Shown here piece after piece: positions 1 to 9,108 of a DNA stretch of 64,000 bases (position 1 is its first letter; each line of letters starts with the position of its first letter). This stretch comes from Chitinophagales bacterium (GTDB lineage: Bacteria; Bacteroidota; Bacteroidia; Chitinophagales; BACL12): the NCBI GenBank assembly GCA_020636645.1, contig JACJXO010000001.1:496001-560000 (forward strand), read 5' to 3'. A program made the position numbers and the translations under genes. The notes beneath the pieces were generated by a model. It had not been told where the DNA came from. It searched no databases and saw only the letters and a program-made list of their open reading frames with translations.

Positions 1-113
1 TCTCGTTTTGCAGCCAGCAGCAAATACCTGATCTGCTGAAAATAGGCTTTATCGAACTCGTCTGCTAAAACTGCCTTCCAGCCTGCTTCCAATTGAATGT
101 CATCCCGGGCCAT
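1..113 (-). CDS. ung: Uracil-DNA glycosylase, N-terminal fragment
   Basis: Only the first 37 codons lie in the window; the gene runs off the left edge. From an ATG at 113 the reverse strand reads a peptide containing GWKAVLADEFDKAYF followed by an Arg/Leu-rich helix, which matches the conserved N-terminus of family 1 uracil-DNA glycosylases (W..vL..EF..pYF). The family removes uracil from DNA in base-excision repair. The frame stays open further upstream to a TAA but offers no other ATG, so 113 is the likely start. It is divergent from the gene starting at 190. The catalytic motifs are outside the window, so the call rests on the N-terminal signature only. Confidence 0.72.
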   Translation of the reverse strand, partial: MARDDIQLEAGWKAVLADEFDKAYFQQIRYLLLAAKR

Positions 114-189
114 ATTACTGGCAAATCTAACAAGCCGGTGATATTCGTCATTTGGGCTTCCCTTAACACATAGTTAACTTGTGGATCCT

Positions 190-2070
190 ATGGGCGACCA
201 GAGTAGCCATATCCATACCTCAGGGCACAACCAGATGGCATTTGTCAATGCCCTGATACATGACCTGGAAGCACTGGAACTAATGATCAGAGACCACGCT
301 CTGGAAAATGATGTTCAACGCATAGGTGCTGAACAGGAAATGTGCCTCGTCAACAATGAGTGGAGGCCCGATAATAACAACTTAGAAGTGCTGGCGGGCC
401 TCCAGGATTCCTGCTTCACTACAGAACTGGCCAAATATAATATTGAACTCAACTGCGACCCGCTGGACCTGCAGGCAGGTTGTTTTCATCGTATGCTGGA
501 AGGATTGCAACTGAAATATATCAAAGCTCAGAAAGCAGCATCTGTGCTGCATTCTCGTGTTATCATGACCGGCATCCTGCCCACCATCTCCAGGCATGAG
601 GTCACATTGGACTATCTCACACCCCTCCCCAGGTATCACCTGCTTAACAAACAGCTGCGCAGAAAAAGGGGCAAGCAGTTTGACCTGTTCATGAAAGGTG
701 TGGATGAGATCCATATTCGCCACGACAACATCATGTTCGAAGCCTGCAACACCAGTTTTCAGTTACACCTGCAGGTAGCTCCTGAAGATTTCGTTCAGGC
801 CTATAACTGGTCACAGGTGATCGCAGCACCGGTACTCGCTGCAGCTACCAATTCACCTTTACTTTTTGGAAAAGAGTTGTGGAGCGAAATCAGGATCGCT
901 CTCTTTCAGCAAAGTATAGAAACCAGAAAAAGTGTAGAAGAACTTCGCGATCAGAGACCGAGGGTCACTTTCGGAAAAGACTGGATAAGAAACAGCATTA
1001 CTGATATATATAAAGACGATATAACACATTTTGACGTACTGATCACCTTTGATGATCCGCCAGACAGTTTACAGGAATACCGCAACGGCCACATTCCTGA
1101 ACTGCGGGCTCTCAGACTACACAACGGAACTGTCTATCGCTGGAATCGTCCCTGCTACGGAGTGTACCGGGGCAAACCTCATCTGCGCATTGAAAATCGC
1201 TATCTGCCTGCAGGCCCCAGCATCCGCGATGAAGTTGCCAACATGGCGTTCTGGACCGGACTGATGCTGGCAAAGCCTGCTGCTCCGGTGTCTGAAACAC
1301 ATAGCTTTCGCGATATTAAATCCAATTTCTTCAAAGCTGCCCGTGCCGGAATTGAAACCGTATTGATCTGGCAGGGAAAAGAACTGAACACAAGAACACT
1401 GATCCTGGAGGAACTGCTTCCGCTGGCTGCCAAAGGATTAATGTCGGCAGGCATCCCGCAGGAAGAGATCAGCTATCACCTGAATACCATTGAACGGCGA
1501 CTGAAAAAACAAACCGGTTCACAATGGCAGGTTAGAAATTTTCGCACTTTACGCAAGCAACTCAGCCCGTCTGACGCTGCTATTGCCCTGACCGCGGCCA
1601 TCTATGAAAACCAGGTACAGCAATTGCCGGTTGCCGAATGGAAAGATGTACACCTGGATAAAGCCAATAAATATCTCATCAGACATTTCACCACTGTTAA
1701 CCAGCTGATGAGTTCAGACCTGATCACCGTATTTCCGGACGACACATTGCTTTTTGTGAAGAAGGTGATGGAATGGCATTCTATCAACCACATGCTGATT
1801 GAGAACAGGCGAGGCGAACTGGTAGGGCTCATCACCTCAGGTAAAATTGCTGAGCTGGAAGCCGCCGGCATCAACCCCGAAACCAACAGCGTGCGTACCT
1901 ATATGAAGCGCACCATACAGACCATCAGACAGGATGCACTGATCGAAGACGCACTGACCATCATGAGAACACAAAAGATCACCAGTCTTCCGGTGGTGCG
2001 TGACAACAGGTTGGTGGGCATCATCACCCGCAATGATATGACACGGTGGCTGTCGTTCAGCGAACGTTAA
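190..2070 (+). CDS. Glutamate-cysteine ligase-like (GCS2) protein with C-terminal CBS pair
   Basis: The 626-residue product has two parts. Residues ~25-400 resemble the GCS2 glutamate-cysteine ligase fold: an early GAEQEMCLV segment like the Glu-binding strand of the family, and later HLQVAPEDF and RIENRYLPAGPS. Residues ~505-626 form two CBS repeats (NQLMSSDLITV... and RTYMKRTIQTI...LVGIITRNDM), which usually bind adenine nucleotides. Proteins of this architecture are common in Bacteroidota, but I know of no proven substrate, so synthesis of gamma-glutamylcysteine is inference. A GTG at 181 is an alternative start; ATG 190 is preferred because a weak promoter-like TAACTTG lies just before 181. 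It is separated from the next gene by about 60 bases. Confidence 0.8.
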   Translation: MGDQSSHIHTSGHNQMAFVNALIHDLEALELMIRDHALENDVQRIGAEQEMCLVNNEWRPDNNNLEVLAGLQDSCFTTELAKYNIELNCDPLDLQAGCFHRMLEGLQLKYIKAQKAASVLHSRVIMTGILPTISRHEVTLDYLTPLPRYHLLNKQLRRKRGKQFDLFMKGVDEIHIRHDNIMFEACNTSFQLHLQVAPEDFVQAYNWSQVIAAPVLAAATNSPLLFGKELWSEIRIALFQQSIETRKSVEELRDQRPRVTFGKDWIRNSITDIYKDDITHFDVLITFDDPPDSLQEYRNGHIPELRALRLHNGTVYRWNRPCYGVYRGKPHLRIENRYLPAGPSIRDEVANMAFWTGLMLAKPAAPVSETHSFRDIKSNFFKAARAGIETVLIWQGKELNTRTLILEELLPLAAKGLMSAGIPQEEISYHLNTIERRLKKQTGSQWQVRNFRTLRKQLSPSDAAIALTAAIYENQVQQLPVAEWKDVHLDKANKYLIRHFTTVNQLMSSDLITVFPDDTLLFVKKVMEWHSINHMLIENRRGELVGLITSGKIAELEAAGINPETNSVRTYMKRTIQTIRQDALIEDALTIMRTQKITSLPVVRDNRLVGIITRNDMTRWLSFSER

Positions 2071-2108
2071 AACATGTCAAAATTCAATTCTTCACCAAAT
2101 ACAAAAGA

Positions 2109-2116
2109 TATCTTTG
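2109..2116 (+). promoter_or_regulatory. Exact Bacteroidota -7 box (TATCTTTG) before the prolyl oligopeptidase gene
   Basis: TATCTTTG matches TAnnTTTG, the -7 element used by the Bacteroidota primary sigma factor. It lies 15 bases before the ATG at 2132. It contains the TTG at 2114, which would otherwise be read as an upstream start codon. No clear -33 TTG is seen. Confidence 0.6.
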
Positions 2117-2131
2117 ATCAAATTACCTGCT

Positions 2132-4291
2132 ATGAAACGATTTTGGATAATAGTACCTGTATTGTTGCTGGTTGCCGCTTGCAAGGAATCCGTTCAAACT
2201 ACAGATATACAAGGGCCAGACAAGGTCTCTTATCCTCAAACAGCCACCATTGATCAAAACGATGACTACTTCGGTACCAACATCAGCGACCCATATCGCT
2301 GGCTGGAAAACGAAGGTGATTCTGCTGTTCGCAACTGGATCACAGCAGAAAACGACGTGACCTTCGGCTACCTGGATCAGATTCCCTACCGTAACCAGCT
2401 GGAACAACGGCTCACAGAACTGGCCAACTATCCGAAAATGTCCACCCCGTTCCATGTGGGCGAATATTATTTCTATGCCAAAAATGACGGGTTGCAAAAC
2501 CAGTATGTAACCTTTTACAAGAAAGGTATGGATGGAGAAGAACAGGTATTCTTTGACCCCAACACCCTTTCTGATGATGGCACAGTTACACTCAGCATGG
2601 CCGGTTTCAGTGCTGACAGAAAATATGTGACACTTAGCCAGAGCAAGGCAGGCAGTGACTGGACCGAACTCTATGTGCGGGAGATAGCAACCAATACCCA
2701 GCTGGATGACAAGATCGAATGGTCGAAGTTTGGCGGAGCCGCCTGGTACGGCGATGGTTTCTTCTACAGCCGCTTTGATGAGCCCGGAAAAAATCAGACC
2801 TATACCGGTGCCAGCGACAAGCAAAAAGTGTATTACCACAAACTGGGTACCCAACAATCGGCAGATGAACTGGTGTACAGCGACCCGTCACATCCGAAAA
2901 GATATTTCTTCAGCAGTACCACAGATGATGAACATTTCCTGTTCGTATATATGAGCGAAGGCACCAGCGGTACCGGGATCCTCTGGCGTGACCTGACCAG
3001 TAATGACAAAAAATTGCGCACCCTGTTTGAAGGATTCGACTGGGAGTACAGTGTGCTTGATAATGAAGGTGATCAACTGCTGGTACTCACCAATTATATG
3101 GCCCCCAACTACAAAGTGGTCAAAGTAGATCCGAAAAATCCTGCACCGGAAAACTGGACCGAAGTGATACCCGAAAAAGAAGATCTGCTGGAATGGGTCA
3201 ATGCCTCTGCCGGGAAACTTTTTGCCGGATACCTGAAAGATGTGGCTACCCGGGTGGTACAATTTGACCGCACCGGTAAACAGGAAAGAGAAGTGCAATT
3301 GCCGGGTCTGGGAACCGCCGGTGGATTCAGCGGCGAAAAGACCGACAGCAACGTATTTTACAATTTCACCTCTTTCACTACCCCGTCTGATATCTATTCC
3401 TATGACGTGAATACTGGTAAGTCAACCCTGTATAAGAAGAGTGAAGTCCAGTTCGATGCCTCCGCTTATGAGACCAAACAGGTCTTCTATCCGAGCAAGG
3501 ATGGCACCATGATCCCGATGTTCCTGACCTATAAGAAAGGTCTGAAACTGGATGGCACCAACCCTTGTCTGCTGTATGCGTATGGCGGATTCAATATCGC
3601 TATCAAACCCAGCTTCAGCACCAGTCGCATAGCGCTGCTGGAACAGGGATTCGTGTATGCGGTAGCCAATCTGCGTGGAGGTAGTGAATACGGAGAAGAA
3701 TGGCATAAGGCAGGTATGCTGGAGAAAAAACAGAATGTGTTTGACGACTTCATAGCAGCCGCCGAATACCTCATCGGTGAGAAATATACTTCCAGTGAAA
3801 AACTGGCCATCCAGGGCAGGTCTAACGGTGGTCTGCTGGTAGGTGCCGCAATGACCCAGAGACCCGATCTGTTTGGTGTGGCACTTCCGGGTGTAGGTGT
3901 ACTCGATATGCTGCGTTACCATAAGTTTACCGTAGGATGGGGTTGGGCAGTGGAATACGGAAGCAGCGATGACTCTACCCAGTTCCAGTATCTGATCAAA
4001 TATTCACCACTGCATAATGTGAAACCCGGTACCAGCTACCCCGCTACCCTGATCACCACCGCAGATCATGATGACCGCGTGGTGCCCGGACACAGTTTCA
4101 AATTCGCAGCTACCCTGCAGGCAGCTCAGGCCGGCGATAATCCGGTGCTCATACGAATTGATACAGATGCCGGTCACGGAGCTGGAAAACCACTGGCAAA
4201 GATCATAGAAGAAGACGCTGATTGGATGAGTTTCACCATGTGGAATCTGGGGTTGAGAGAATTCCAGCAAAGAGAAAGCAGGAAACCATAA
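2132..4291 (+). CDS. Prolyl oligopeptidase family (S9A) lipoprotein
   Basis: A 719-residue serine peptidase cleaving after proline in short peptides. It starts with a lipoprotein signal (hydrophobic stretch then LVAAC, lipidated Cys17), so it is probably anchored in the periplasm or outer membrane. The N-terminal half is the seven-bladed propeller (early ISDPYRWLEN motif) and the C-terminal third the alpha/beta-hydrolase. The catalytic triad is visible: Ser564 in GRSNGG, Asp647 in DHDDRVVPGHS and His682 in DAGHGAG. Length matches the family (~700). The ATG at 2132 is chosen over a TTG at 2114 because the latter sits inside a promoter box. The gene is monocistronic and is followed by tRNA-Arg. 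Confidence 0.93.
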   Translation: MKRFWIIVPVLLLVAACKESVQTTDIQGPDKVSYPQTATIDQNDDYFGTNISDPYRWLENEGDSAVRNWITAENDVTFGYLDQIPYRNQLEQRLTELANYPKMSTPFHVGEYYFYAKNDGLQNQYVTFYKKGMDGEEQVFFDPNTLSDDGTVTLSMAGFSADRKYVTLSQSKAGSDWTELYVREIATNTQLDDKIEWSKFGGAAWYGDGFFYSRFDEPGKNQTYTGASDKQKVYYHKLGTQQSADELVYSDPSHPKRYFFSSTTDDEHFLFVYMSEGTSGTGILWRDLTSNDKKLRTLFEGFDWEYSVLDNEGDQLLVLTNYMAPNYKVVKVDPKNPAPENWTEVIPEKEDLLEWVNASAGKLFAGYLKDVATRVVQFDRTGKQEREVQLPGLGTAGGFSGEKTDSNVFYNFTSFTTPSDIYSYDVNTGKSTLYKKSEVQFDASAYETKQVFYPSKDGTMIPMFLTYKKGLKLDGTNPCLLYAYGGFNIAIKPSFSTSRIALLEQGFVYAVANLRGGSEYGEEWHKAGMLEKKQNVFDDFIAAAEYLIGEKYTSSEKLAIQGRSNGGLLVGAAMTQRPDLFGVALPGVGVLDMLRYHKFTVGWGWAVEYGSSDDSTQFQYLIKYSPLHNVKPGTSYPATLITTADHDDRVVPGHSFKFAATLQAAQAGDNPVLIRIDTDAGHGAGKPLAKIIEEDADWMSFTMWNLGLREFQQRESRKP

Positions 4292-4311
4292 CAGGTAATC
4301 TGTGCATTGTC

Positions 4312-4319
4312 TAACTTTG
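4312..4319 (+). promoter_or_regulatory. -7 box (TAACTTTG) for tRNA-Arg
   Basis: TAACTTTG is an exact TAnnTTTG match and ends 7 bases before the first base of the tRNA, as expected for a tRNA promoter with a very short leader. Confidence 0.65.
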
Positions 4320-4326
4320 CACCTCC

Positions 4327-4400
<74 letters not shown>

Positions 4401-4504
4401 CTTTTTCCGCCTCCTATTTTCCTACAGAATTTCTGCCCCACGGAAACCGGATGAGTGTTGATCCCTCTAACTTCTACAGGGCAAACTGATATTAAATTGT
4501 ACCA

Positions 4505-4891
4505 TCAGCTTCCGGTCTGTTTCCTGTTCAATCTCAGCAACTGTGAGGTCTCAAAGCCCAGGAAAGAAAAATAGATCAGGGCGAAAGGTGCTATTAACAC
4601 AAAAGATTGTTCAGGTGCCCCGGCAACACTTTTATAGATGAGTACCATGGCTCCGGTTACGAACAACTTAATGATGATCCCGCCAAAAAAGATGTTCATG
4701 AATTGCTGAAACCTTCCTTCCATATTTCTGGCCGCCATCCAGAAGGTCAGCAGGGTCAATATGAAGAAAACAGCGAAACAGATCCAGGCAAAGGAAGAAG
4801 CCGGGTGTAACACAGGAATTTGCAAAATACCCCATAGGGCACAAGCCACCAGAAAGGTGAACACCAGATAGGTGATCAGGAATTTTTTCAT
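4505..4891 (-). CDS. Small four-helix membrane protein, AtpI/DUF6168-like
   Basis: The 128-residue product has four predicted membrane segments (about residues 4-24, 34-54, 68-88 and 95-115) and a short basic tail. I see no enzymatic motif. Its ATG overlaps the TGA of the AtpZ-like gene by 4 bases, so the two are translationally coupled. In many Bacteroidota a protein of this size sits between an AtpZ/AtpI-type gene and atpB of the F-type ATP synthase, which supports an assembly or ion-related role, but this is positional inference. Here no ATP synthase gene follows; the next feature is tRNA-Arg. Confidence 0.6.
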   Translation of the reverse strand: MKKFLITYLVFTFLVACALWGILQIPVLHPASSFAWICFAVFFILTLLTFWMAARNMEGRFQQFMNIFFGGIIIKLFVTGAMVLIYKSVAGAPEQSFVLIAPFALIYFSFLGFETSQLLRLNRKQTGS

Positions 4892-5127
4892 TTTTTACCG
4901 GGTTGGATGAATTCTTTGAGCACGCTGTATAAACCGGCACTCACACCCAGCAAAGATAAGATAACCGTGAACCACGGATCAGTATGCAGCCAGGCATCCA
5001 GCTTCATACCACCCCAAACACCGATGAAAATGGCTGCAAAAAGTTGAAAGGCAATATTGCTGTACCGAAGATACTGATCAACTGACCGCTTCGGTCTGGA
5101 GGGTTCTGGCGACGGGCTTTTCGACAT
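4888..5127 (-). CDS. AtpZ/AtpI family protein
   Basis: The 79-residue product has a charged, Pro/Ser-rich start and two membrane segments: FQLFAAIFIGVWGGMKLD, then ILSLLGVSAGLYSVLKEF. The GxxxGxxLD-type first helix and length match AtpZ/AtpI-type proteins, which help F1Fo-ATP synthase assembly or Mg2+/Ca2+ supply. The ATG at 5127 lies inside the 3' end of the bactofilin gene, giving a 50-base overlap in another frame. No later start codon precedes the membrane region, so the overlap appears real. It is coupled to the next gene by an ATGA overlap. Confidence 0.75.
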   Translation of the reverse strand: MSKSPSPEPSRPKRSVDQYLRYSNIAFQLFAAIFIGVWGGMKLDAWLHTDPWFTVILSLLGVSAGLYSVLKEFIQPGKK

Positions 5128-5509
5128 GTACTTTCTTTTCCCTTTGACCCATGTTACAGATACCATTGAAACGGGCACCTGACTCTACCACGATCTTGCC
5201 TGTTTGAATGTTTCCATCCACACTGGAGGTAGCTTTCAGGATCAGGGTATCGGCTACTTCCACATCTCCTTTTACCCTGCCTTCCACATCAGCAGACTTG
5301 CAAAAGATATCTCCTTCTACAAGACCACTTGGCCCGATAGCCACCTTTGCCTTGCATTTGATGGTGCCCCGAATGACCCCCTCCACACGTATATCACCAT
5401 CACTGACCAACTCTCCGGTCAGCTCGGTACCGTGATTGATACGATTGGAAACCAGCATACCCTTTCCAGGATTGCCGGTAGAATCTGCTGATTGCTTGTT
5501 GCCGAACAT
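5078..5509 (-). CDS. Bactofilin (polymer-forming cytoskeletal protein)
   Basis: The 143-residue product carries a central beta-helical core made of short repeats (GTELTGELVSDGDIRVEG, then VEGDIFCKSADVEGRVKGDV, then SVDGNIQTGKIVVESG), typical of the bactofilin (DUF583) family. Bactofilins polymerise without nucleotide into filaments that place cell-wall enzymes. It lies 11 bases downstream of an M23 peptidase gene, a recurring pairing in which the bactofilin is thought to position the peptidase. ATG 5509 is preferred over a TTG three codons earlier. The 3' end overlaps the AtpZ-like gene by 50 bases. Confidence 0.88.
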   Translation of the reverse strand: MFGNKQSADSTGNPGKGMLVSNRINHGTELTGELVSDGDIRVEGVIRGTIKCKAKVAIGPSGLVEGDIFCKSADVEGRVKGDVEVADTLILKATSSVDGNIQTGKIVVESGARFNGICNMGQREKKVHVEKPVARTLQTEAVS

Positions 5510-5520
5510 GATGTTCAAAA

Positions 5521-6399
5521 TTAGTTAAAAATGATCAGCTCCTCTGCGTCAATAGGCACTTTGTTGTGCCATAGTTCAAAGTGCAGATGGGGGCCTGAAC
5601 TCAGTTCTCCGGTGTTACCAATAATGGCGATCACATCGCCTGCCCGAACCGGACTTCCCGCTTTCCGCAATACCTGAGAATTGTGCTTATACATGGAGAT
5701 CAGCCCGTAACTGTGCTGTATTACGATCACATTGCCCGATTCTACACTCCAGTAACTGTCAACCACCGTGCCGTCCAGACAGGTCTTGATCGGTGTACCC
5801 TCTTTGGCTACAATATCAGTTCCGTAATGTCCTTGTGACGGATCAAAACTACTGGTCACCGTACCCTTTACCGGTGGAAAGAAATACAGGGCTCTGAAGT
5901 TCTCTTTTCCTGTTTGCCGGGGGTCTGCACCTGTCAGGTTAAACAGGTCTTCCTGTTCTACCTGCTGCCTCAGGGCCCGGTCTATGTCTGAGATCGTATC
6001 AATATTCAGTTGTTCCTGCGGTATGGCAGCACTGTCTGGCTTGTTCACCACCGTGTCCAGCTCACCCTTGAGCGTTCTGGTAATGATATCCAGATAGGCA
6101 TCTCTGGCCTCCATTTCCCGCATCAGGCTATCGGCTATTTCACTGTTCTCCAGCAACTGGCGGGTAGTGGACACCTCAGAATAACCCGAAACATAGTTCT
6201 TAAGTGGCGTCACAGCTATGACCGTGTACACCAACACCCCCATGACCACCAGCAATGTGCTGCCCAGCACAATGAGGTTCAGCATGCTCAATTTGACCGA
6301 GGTTTCCACCTCAAAGGTCTTATCGTGCATAATGACCAGCCGGTATTTGTTCTGCAACCGCTGGCGCCAGTTCTGCTTCTCACCGGATGGTGTGCTCAT
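5521..6399 (-). CDS. Membrane-anchored M23 family metallopeptidase
   Basis: The 292-residue product has one N-terminal membrane helix (residues ~41-64), a coiled or charged linker and a C-terminal LytM/M23 domain. The zinc ligands are visible: His191 and Asp195 in HYGTD, and His273 in HLHFE. His239 (MYKHN) is the probable catalytic base. M23 enzymes cut peptidoglycan cross-bridges. With the adjacent bactofilin this resembles the BacA/LmdC-like morphogenesis pairs, in which filament and hydrolase shape the cell. It is divergent from porW/sprE. Function as an active hydrolase is likely because the metal ligands are complete. Confidence 0.88.
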   Translation of the reverse strand: MSTPSGEKQNWRQRLQNKYRLVIMHDKTFEVETSVKLSMLNLIVLGSTLLVVMGVLVYTVIAVTPLKNYVSGYSEVSTTRQLLENSEIADSLMREMEARDAYLDIITRTLKGELDTVVNKPDSAAIPQEQLNIDTISDIDRALRQQVEQEDLFNLTGADPRQTGKENFRALYFFPPVKGTVTSSFDPSQGHYGTDIVAKEGTPIKTCLDGTVVDSYWSVESGNVIVIQHSYGLISMYKHNSQVLRKAGSPVRAGDVIAIIGNTGELSSGPHLHFELWHNKVPIDAEELIIFN

Positions 6400-6438
6400 A
6401 TTGGCTCGGATGGGTTATTTTTTCTGCCTGTTTAATAA

Positions 6439-6446
6439 TATTTTTG
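6439..6446 (+). promoter_or_regulatory. -7 box (TATTTTTG) before porW/sprE
   Basis: TATTTTTG matches TAnnTTTG exactly. It ends two bases before a GTG (6448) that could start the lipoprotein gene. A transcript initiated here would begin after that GTG, so the TTG at 6490 is the better start. Confidence 0.5.
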
Positions 6447-6489
6447 TGTGCATCGGGTTATACTAATCCGGCCATTAAACCGTGCTCTT

Positions 6490-9108
6490 TTGATCAGAAG
6501 ATCCATCTATATCCTCCTTACAATTTTACCCTTTTTTTTGCTCTCAGCCTGCGCATCGGGCAGCAAATCTAAGAAGGACCCGCTTATATCGCGGATGTAC
6601 CATGATCTGACCGCCAGAGATAACGGCTATTTCAATGCCAAATTGCTGCTGTCTCAAAGCCGGCAAACCTTGTGGGACGGACAAACAGAAGACTTCTCGG
6701 CCTTACTTCCGGTTTATAAGTTCGGAGATAAGGAATCTGCCCAGGGTGAACAGTCTAACCTGGATGAGGTCATCAAGAAATCTTCCATTGTTATTCAGCT
6801 TCACAAGAAGAGCAAATGGGTGGATGATTGCTATATGCTGATCGGCCAGGCCAACTTCTACAAAAAAGAATACGACGAAGCGATCACCAGCTTTCAGTAT
6901 ATCATAAGTAAGTACAGCGACCAGGGAAAGCGGAAGAAAAAGAAAAAGAAAAAAAGTGCCGATGAGGAATCCTGGCTGAAAGAACACCTGTCACATCATC
7001 CGGTAGCCAACGAGGCTGCTCTGTGGGTGGTGTTGACCCTGACAGAGAAAGGTGCCTATACCGAAGCCAAAACTGCTTTGAGTGTCATCAAAGGCAACCC
7101 GAAATTCCCGTCACAGCTGGATGATGAACTGGCTGCAGTAGAAGCCAGTCTCTACCTGAAACAAAGACAGTACGGTGCCGCCATTAAAGCACTGCAAACA
7201 GCTGAAGAGCTGACAAAAGACAAAGCTCTGAAAGCCCGCTATGCATTCATCTTATCACAACTGTATGCAGATGCCGGCGAATTCTCCTTGTCGCAGGAAG
7301 GATTCCAGCGGGTCATTAAATACAAACCTGACTATGTTACCGATTTCTATGCCCGCCTGTTCACAGCAACACAAGGCATGCAGCAATCAGGCACAGCATC
7401 TTCTGCTGCCGTTTCTACCCTTACAGCTATGCTGAAGGAAGATAAATACAAAGAATTCTATCCGCTTATCTACAATACACTGGCCGAAATAGAACTTCGC
7501 TCTTCCAATGTGGAAGACGCCGTGAACTACCTGAAAGAAGGTATCAGAACCGGCGATGTGAACCCAGCTGAAAAAGCACTTAGTTATGTCAAACTGGGCG
7601 ACATCTATTACGAACAGACTGAATACAAACCAGCCTACAATCAGTATGACAGCGCACTGCAAACATTAGACCGTGCATTTGCCCGCTATAAGGAGATCGA
7701 GACCCGCCGCGATGGTCTCATAGATCTCGTCAAGGCACTTACTACCATTGAAACAGAAAAGAAATTACAATACCTCGCATCATTGAATGAGTTTGACCTG
7801 GATAAGGAACTCGACAAAATGATAGCCGAACAGGAAGCTGCCAACCAACAGGAATTTCTGGATGGTGCCGCAGCAGGCGATGACCGCAATGAAGGCAATA
7901 CAGGTGAATTCTATTTCTATAATGCCACCCTGCTTTCCAGAGGTTTCGGCGAATTCAAAAAGGTATGGGGTAACCGCTCTCTCGAAGATAACTGGCGTAG
8001 ATCTGATAAGCGCTCCTTTGATGAAGAAACCATCGGTGAAAATGAAAACCAGGATGCTACCGAAGAATCTGAAATAGATCTGAACAGCGAACAACTAACC
8101 AAAGAAGATATCATTAAAAGCCTTCCCCGCACCCCTGAACTGCTGGAGGCTTCCAACCGCAGAATTGCCGGTGCGCTGTATGCGGCAGGGAATATATACA
8201 GGCAGAAATTCGAAAATGACAACAAAGCAGTTGAGTACTTCCGCGAAAACATCAATGACTTCCCTGACAATCCTTTTGAACTGCAATCGCTCTATCAGCT
8301 CTTTGTGATCTTTGATGGTCAACCTGCACAAGATCAGTATAAGTCTTCTATTCTGAATAAATATCCGGAAAGCCTGTTCGCCAATATCATCCGCGATCCT
8401 GACTATCTGGAAAAACAACTGAAGCAAAATGAACAGCTGGAAGACTACTATACCACCACCTATGACTTTTATACGGCAGGAGATCTGTCAACTGTAAGAA
8501 TGCGTCTGACTGCAGCAGACAGCCTCTTCCCCAATAATCCGCTCCAGCCCAAATTTGATATGCTGGAAGCTCTCTCTCTCTCAGATACTGCCAGTATTGG
8601 CACCTTCGCAGCTGCCCTGCAAAGCATCGTAGATAAATACCCGACAGATGAAGTTGGCATTCGTGCCAAAGCTATTCTTGATTACATCAACAAGACCGAG
8701 GCCAAAGAAGAGGCAATTGATCCTTCTGAACTCTACAGCTATAACAGCGAAGAAGAACACTATGTGATCCTGGTTATTCCCAGCAAGGGAAAAGAAGCTA
8801 CCAGCATCAAAAATGCCCTCGCAGATTTTAATACCACCAACTACAATGTGCGGAAACTGCGGGTCAGCTCACTTCTGTTCGGACCGGAGCAAACGCTCAT
8901 CCTGATCAAGACATTCACTGATGCTTCAGATGCTATGGACTATTTCAGTTTTGTGGAAAATGAATATGAAGAGATCTTTGAAGACATAGATATGAATGAT
9001 ACCTTTTTCTTTGTGGTATCAAAATCAAATTATGTACAACTGTATAAGAGTAAGGAGGCTGAAACCTATATCGGATTCTTTGAAGAAAACTACCTGACAG
9101 AAGAATGA
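6490..9108 (+). CDS. sprE: T9SS component / gliding lipoprotein SprE (PorW)
   Basis: The 872-residue TPR lipoprotein is close in length to Flavobacterium SprE (~870). From the TTG at 6490 it has a clean lipoprotein signal (two Arg, hydrophobic core, LLSAC; lipidated Cys21), then the family opening DPLISRMYHDLTARDNGYFNA and tandem TPR-like helices (for example DEAITSFQYIISKYS). SprE/PorW is needed for T9SS secretion and gliding and is thought to link the outer-membrane and inner-membrane parts. A basic run of ten mostly Lys codons at 6929-6958 interrupts the TPR region. Its stop overlaps the PBP1A start by 4 bases. Start choice: GTG 6448 would add 14 residues before the signal but lies against a promoter box. 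Confidence 0.85.
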   Translation: MIRRSIYILLTILPFFLLSACASGSKSKKDPLISRMYHDLTARDNGYFNAKLLLSQSRQTLWDGQTEDFSALLPVYKFGDKESAQGEQSNLDEVIKKSSIVIQLHKKSKWVDDCYMLIGQANFYKKEYDEAITSFQYIISKYSDQGKRKKKKKKKSADEESWLKEHLSHHPVANEAALWVVLTLTEKGAYTEAKTALSVIKGNPKFPSQLDDELAAVEASLYLKQRQYGAAIKALQTAEELTKDKALKARYAFILSQLYADAGEFSLSQEGFQRVIKYKPDYVTDFYARLFTATQGMQQSGTASSAAVSTLTAMLKEDKYKEFYPLIYNTLAEIELRSSNVEDAVNYLKEGIRTGDVNPAEKALSYVKLGDIYYEQTEYKPAYNQYDSALQTLDRAFARYKEIETRRDGLIDLVKALTTIETEKKLQYLASLNEFDLDKELDKMIAEQEAANQQEFLDGAAAGDDRNEGNTGEFYFYNATLLSRGFGEFKKVWGNRSLEDNWRRSDKRSFDEETIGENENQDATEESEIDLNSEQLTKEDIIKSLPRTPELLEASNRRIAGALYAAGNIYRQKFENDNKAVEYFRENINDFPDNPFELQSLYQLFVIFDGQPAQDQYKSSILNKYPESLFANIIRDPDYLEKQLKQNEQLEDYYTTTYDFYTAGDLSTVRMRLTAADSLFPNNPLQPKFDMLEALSLSDTASIGTFAAALQSIVDKYPTDEVGIRAKAILDYINKTEAKEEAIDPSELYSYNSEEEHYVILVIPSKGKEATSIKNALADFNTTNYNVRKLRVSSLLFGPEQTLILIKTFTDASDAMDYFSFVENEYEEIFEDIDMNDTFFFVVSKSNYVQLYKSKEAETYIGFFEENYLTEE

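Noticed and set aside
6448..6489. GTG 6448 as the start of sprE
   Set aside because: It is two bases after an exact -7 box, so the transcript would start downstream of it. TTG 6490 gives a compact lipoprotein signal and the usual length.
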